NCBI GenBank assembly: GCA_964598245.1
Contig: CAZRAX010000026.1
Span: 1 to 7,986 of the forward strand
DNA length: 7,986 bases
Direction of reading: 5' to 3'
DNA from: JAACPR01 sp964598245
GTDB taxonomy: Bacteria > Patescibacteriota > Minisyncoccia > Phycocordibacterales > JAACPR01
In this document: in pieces, positions 6,165-7,986 of the stretch
How positions within the stretch are numbered: the stretch's first letter is position 1
How the letters are laid out: each line of letters starts with the position of its first letter
Translations under genes and position numbers: made by a program
The notes under the pieces: model-generated
What the model was told of the DNA's origin: nothing
The model's database searches: none
What the model saw: only the letters and a program-made list of their open reading frames with translations

Positions 6165-6632
6165 ATGAGTAGAAAGATTTGGACAGCTGTAGTTTTAATA
6201 ATCGTTATAGGTTTTGGTAGTTTAACTTATTATATTAACAATAAAACAATTAATTCAAATCCTTACGATCGTCAAGATATTGCCAATGAAATAATTCAAA
6301 AACCTGAAAAAACCGTCAATGTTAAACATCAATTTAAAGATGGGGTTCATACATACATTGGGACGATTGAACTACCAAATCCATGTTATCTTCCTTTAAA
6401 AACAAACTTGAACTCTAGTGAAAATGAAATGATTATTGAAATCAATTATTCATTAAATCAAGAGGCAGTCTGTACTCAGCAAATAATTGAAGAAGGTTTT
6501 AAAATTAGTTTTGAAGGACAAAAAAATGAAAGTGTTTTGGCAACTATTAATGGTGAACTAGTTAACTTAAATATTTTTGAAATTAACCCAGAAGATGACA
6601 TAGAGGAATATGAAATTTTTATTAAAGGCTAA
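6165..6632 (+). CDS. Small membrane-anchored or exported protein, two conserved-looking cysteines
   Basis: A 155-residue protein with an N-terminal hydrophobic segment (residues about 6-23, after MSRKIW) fitting an uncleaved signal anchor or signal peptide; no lipobox cysteine follows it, so it is not a typical lipoprotein. The rest is predicted outside the membrane: a linker (about 25-55), then a beta-rich domain with HTYIGTIELPNPCY (62-75), IIEINYSL (90-97), CTQQIIEEGFKISFEG (103-118) and ATINGELVNLNIFEI (126-140). C74 and C103 are its only cysteines and could form a disulfide (inference). I associate this pattern with uncharacterised CPR secreted proteins, with no established function; I do not assign one. 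An in-frame TGA at 6147-6149 makes 6165 the first possible start. It sits between mnmA (18 bp) and the ATP-cone nuclease gene (12 bp). Confidence 0.85.
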   Translation: MSRKIWTAVVLIIVIGFGSLTYYINNKTINSNPYDRQDIANEIIQKPEKTVNVKHQFKDGVHTYIGTIELPNPCYLPLKTNLNSSENEMIIEINYSLNQEAVCTQQIIEEGFKISFEGQKNESVLATINGELVNLNIFEINPEDDIEEYEIFIKG

Positions 6633-6644
6633 TTGTAATTATTA

Positions 6645-7478
6645 ATGAATAAAAAAATTCTTGTAGAAAAAGCCGATAAAACAATAGAGCAATTTGATAG
6701 CTCAAAATTAAGACAATCTTTACTAAATTCAGATGCATCTTTGGTAATTGCAAATGAAGTTGTTGAGTACATTGAGGAAAAAATCAAAGATAAAATGACC
6801 ACCAAAGAAATATATGAACTTGCGTTTGAGCAATTAAGAAGTAAGACTACCGTAACAGCCGCAAAATATTCAATCAGAAGGTCTTTGCTTAGCTTGGGGC
6901 CAACAGGTTTTCCATTTGAAAAATTTGTTTCTGGAATCTTTCAAAAAATAGGATACAAAACAAGAACAGGTATTATGATGCGTGGGGAGTGTATTGAACA
7001 TGAAGTAGATGTTGTGGCACTAGATGAAAATAATTTATTTATTTGTGAAATTAAGTTTCATAATGGTTTAAAAATTAAAACAGACACCAAAGTTATTTTA
7101 TATGTAAAAGCTCGTTACGATGATCTAAAAGATAAGGAATACCAATTTTTCAATAAAATTTTAAAACCAACCAAGGGTCTAATTATTACTAATACAAAAT
7201 TTACTAACAATGCTAAAAAATATGCAAAATGTGTCGGCTTGGAATTAATTTCATGGGATTATCCCAAAAAAGGAAACTTGTACCATTTAATAAAGGAAAC
7301 AAAAATGCATCCAATAACAGCACTATTGTCCCTTTCAAAAAATGACAAAACTATATTAATTAAAAATAATTTAATTGACTCCAACGAGCTAACCAAACAA
7401 AAAATGTTAGATTTGGGATTTCAAGATAAAAAAATAGATAAAATTATTAATGAGGTAAATGAGATTTGCTCAAAGTGA
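6645..7478 (+). CDS. ATP-cone domain fused to PD-(D/E)XK (Mrr-like) nuclease domain
   Basis: A 277-residue soluble protein. Residues about 3-85 resemble the ATP-cone that senses ATP/dATP in NrdR and ribonucleotide reductases (ILVEKADKTIEQFDSSKLRQSL at the start; TAAKYSIRRSLLSLGP closing). Residues about 88-207 read as a restriction-endonuclease-like fold: FEKFVSGIFQKIGY (91-104), EVDVVA with D122, and FICEIKFH with E135 and K137, the D...ExK pattern of a metal-dependent nuclease; GLIITNTKFT and ELISWD complete the core. The last 60 residues (about 217-275) are helical and lysine-rich, possibly DNA-binding. I infer nucleotide-regulated DNA or RNA cleavage; no methylase or specificity subunit is nearby, so a classic restriction role is unsupported and repair or DNA metabolism is as likely. 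TAA at 6636-6638 leaves 6645 as the first start. It ends with tandem stops TGA TAG. Confidence 0.87.
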   Translation: MNKKILVEKADKTIEQFDSSKLRQSLLNSDASLVIANEVVEYIEEKIKDKMTTKEIYELAFEQLRSKTTVTAAKYSIRRSLLSLGPTGFPFEKFVSGIFQKIGYKTRTGIMMRGECIEHEVDVVALDENNLFICEIKFHNGLKIKTDTKVILYVKARYDDLKDKEYQFFNKILKPTKGLIITNTKFTNNAKKYAKCVGLELISWDYPKKGNLYHLIKETKMHPITALLSLSKNDKTILIKNNLIDSNELTKQKMLDLGFQDKKIDKIINEVNEICSK

Positions 7479-7494
7479 TAGTATCCAGTATTAT
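7466..7494 (+). promoter_or_regulatory. Candidate alaS promoter (TTGCTC-N17-TATTAT)
   Basis: TTGCTC (7466-7471, 3/6 to TTGACA, inside the end of the nuclease gene) is followed after 17 bp by TATTAT (7489-7494, 5/6). The hexamer ends 8 nt before the alaS ATG, again predicting an mRNA with almost no leader. It overlaps a 12-bp palindrome TATTTTAAAATA (7492-7503) touching the start codon. Confidence 0.3.
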
Positions 7495-7502
7495 TTTAAA
7501 AT

Positions 7503-7986
7503 ATGAATTCAGATGAAATTAGAAAAAGATTTTTAGACTTTTTTAAAAACAAAGAACATGCTATTTTACCTTCTGCTTCTTTAGTAACAGAAGATAAAAA
7601 AGGAATTACAAATTCAACTCTCTTCAATACGGCGGGTGTTCAGCCTCTGATTCCTTACCTTTTAGGCAAAAAACATCCCATGGGAGATAGGCTTGCTAGT
7701 TCTCAAAAATGTCTCCGAACGGTTGATATTGATGATGTTGGAGACAGTACTCATTTAACTTTTTTTGAAATGTTGGGAAATTGGTCTTTGGGCGATTATT
7801 TTAAAAAAGAAGCAATAGAATGGAGCTACAATTTTTTAATAGATAAAGAAAAGGGGCTTGGTTTAGACCCTCAGAGACTCTACGTAACTGTTTTTGAAGG
7901 CAATGAAGATGCTCCAAAAGATGAAGAGGCTTATGATATATGGAAAAAATATATTCCTGAAAAAAGAATCTACTACATGGGTGCTG
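7503..7986 (+). CDS. alaS: Alanyl-tRNA synthetase, 5' portion (3' end outside window)
   Basis: Class II synthetase that charges tRNA-Ala. Only the first 161 codons (of a family length of roughly 600-900 residues) are present, all from the aminoacylation domain. The start MNSDEIRKRFLDFFKNKEH followed by ILPSASLV is the standard AlaRS N-terminus. Then NTAGVQPLIPYLLG (class II motif 1 area), SSQKCLRT, and THLTFFEMLGNWSLGDYFKKEAI (motif 2 area, outlined here by its ends TFFEMLGNW and GDYFKKEA), and LYVTVFEGNEDAP. The GVQPLIPYLLG and TVDIDDVG wording is the variant I associate with CPR AlaRS rather than the GGKHNDLDNVG type of most bacteria. An in-frame TAA at 7497-7499 fixes 7503 as the first start; there is no Shine-Dalgarno. 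It lies 24 bp after the nuclease gene. Editing and C-Ala domains cannot be seen. Confidence 0.97.
   Translation, partial: MNSDEIRKRFLDFFKNKEHAILPSASLVTEDKKGITNSTLFNTAGVQPLIPYLLGKKHPMGDRLASSQKCLRTVDIDDVGDSTHLTFFEMLGNWSLGDYFKKEAIEWSYNFLIDKEKGLGLDPQRLYVTVFEGNEDAPKDEEAYDIWKKYIPEKRIYYMGA

Noticed and set aside
7476..7481. TGA recoded as glycine (as in Gracilibacteria/Absconditabacteria), with TAG as the real stop of the nuclease gene
   Set aside because: No in-frame TGA occurs inside any of the eight genes, and glycines use GGN codons; a recoded genome would be expected to show internal TGAs. The tandem TGA TAG is simply a double stop.
7492..7503. 12-bp palindrome TATTTTAAAATA at the alaS start
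   Set aside because: Entirely A/T in an AT-rich gap, so chance is likely; kept only as a note under the candidate promoter.
1..7986. A defence system, mobile element, CRISPR array or integrated phage
   Set aside because: No transposase, integrase, repeat-spacer array, terminal inverted repeats, methylase or composition shift was seen; the nuclease gene alone does not make a defence locus.

Overview
The window is AT-rich (roughly 30% G+C by eye) and carries eight genes, all on the + strand and tightly packed: 3' part of leuS, a sigma-70 region 4/winged-helix/HARE-like protein, a membrane protein of a family I associate with candidate-phyla-radiation (CPR) bacteria, mltG, mnmA, a small exported protein, an ATP-cone/PD-(D/E)XK nuclease, and the 5' part of alaS. 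The organism is most likely a member of Patescibacteria (CPR), probably on the Parcubacteria/Paceibacteria side. Three things point there: the style of LeuRS (no cysteines in the insertion after RQRYWG) and AlaRS (TVDIDDVGDSTHLTFFEMLGNWSLGDYF, split here as residues about 71-98), the 406-residue membrane protein, and the sigma-region-4 protein without sigma region 2. Assignment below phylum level is inference. The standard bacterial code fits: no in-frame TGA occurs inside any gene.

Layout: leuS runs off the left edge at 1 and ends at 1694. The only sizeable intergenic gap (1695-1819, 125 bp) follows; it holds a perfect hairpin-forming inverted repeat, several promoter-like hexamers and a 13-bp imperfect direct repeat, ahead of the sigma-region-4/HARE gene (1820-2848). 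After that the genes are separated by only 28, 1, 20, 18, 12 and 24 bp: membrane protein (2877-4097), mltG (4099-5073), mnmA (5094-6146), small exported protein (6165-6632), ATP-cone nuclease (6645-7478), alaS (7503 to the right edge). I see no rho-independent terminator, tRNA, rRNA, CRISPR array, insertion sequence or attachment site.

Functionally the block mixes translation genes (leuS, alaS, and the tRNA 2-thiouridylase mnmA), one peptidoglycan gene (mltG), and four proteins of uncertain role: a probable DNA-binding regulator, a membrane-anchored relative of the N-terminal part of type IV coupling/HerA-like proteins lacking the ATPase, an exported two-cysteine protein, and a nucleotide-sensing candidate nuclease with no visible methylase partner. 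No single pathway unites them; this looks like a compact housekeeping neighbourhood of a reduced genome rather than a defence island or mobile element.

The most notable signals are that none of the seven start codons in view has a Shine-Dalgarno sequence, while at least four have a -10-like hexamer only 7-9 nt upstream (suggesting leaderless or near-leaderless transcripts), and the domain make-up of the uncharacterised proteins.
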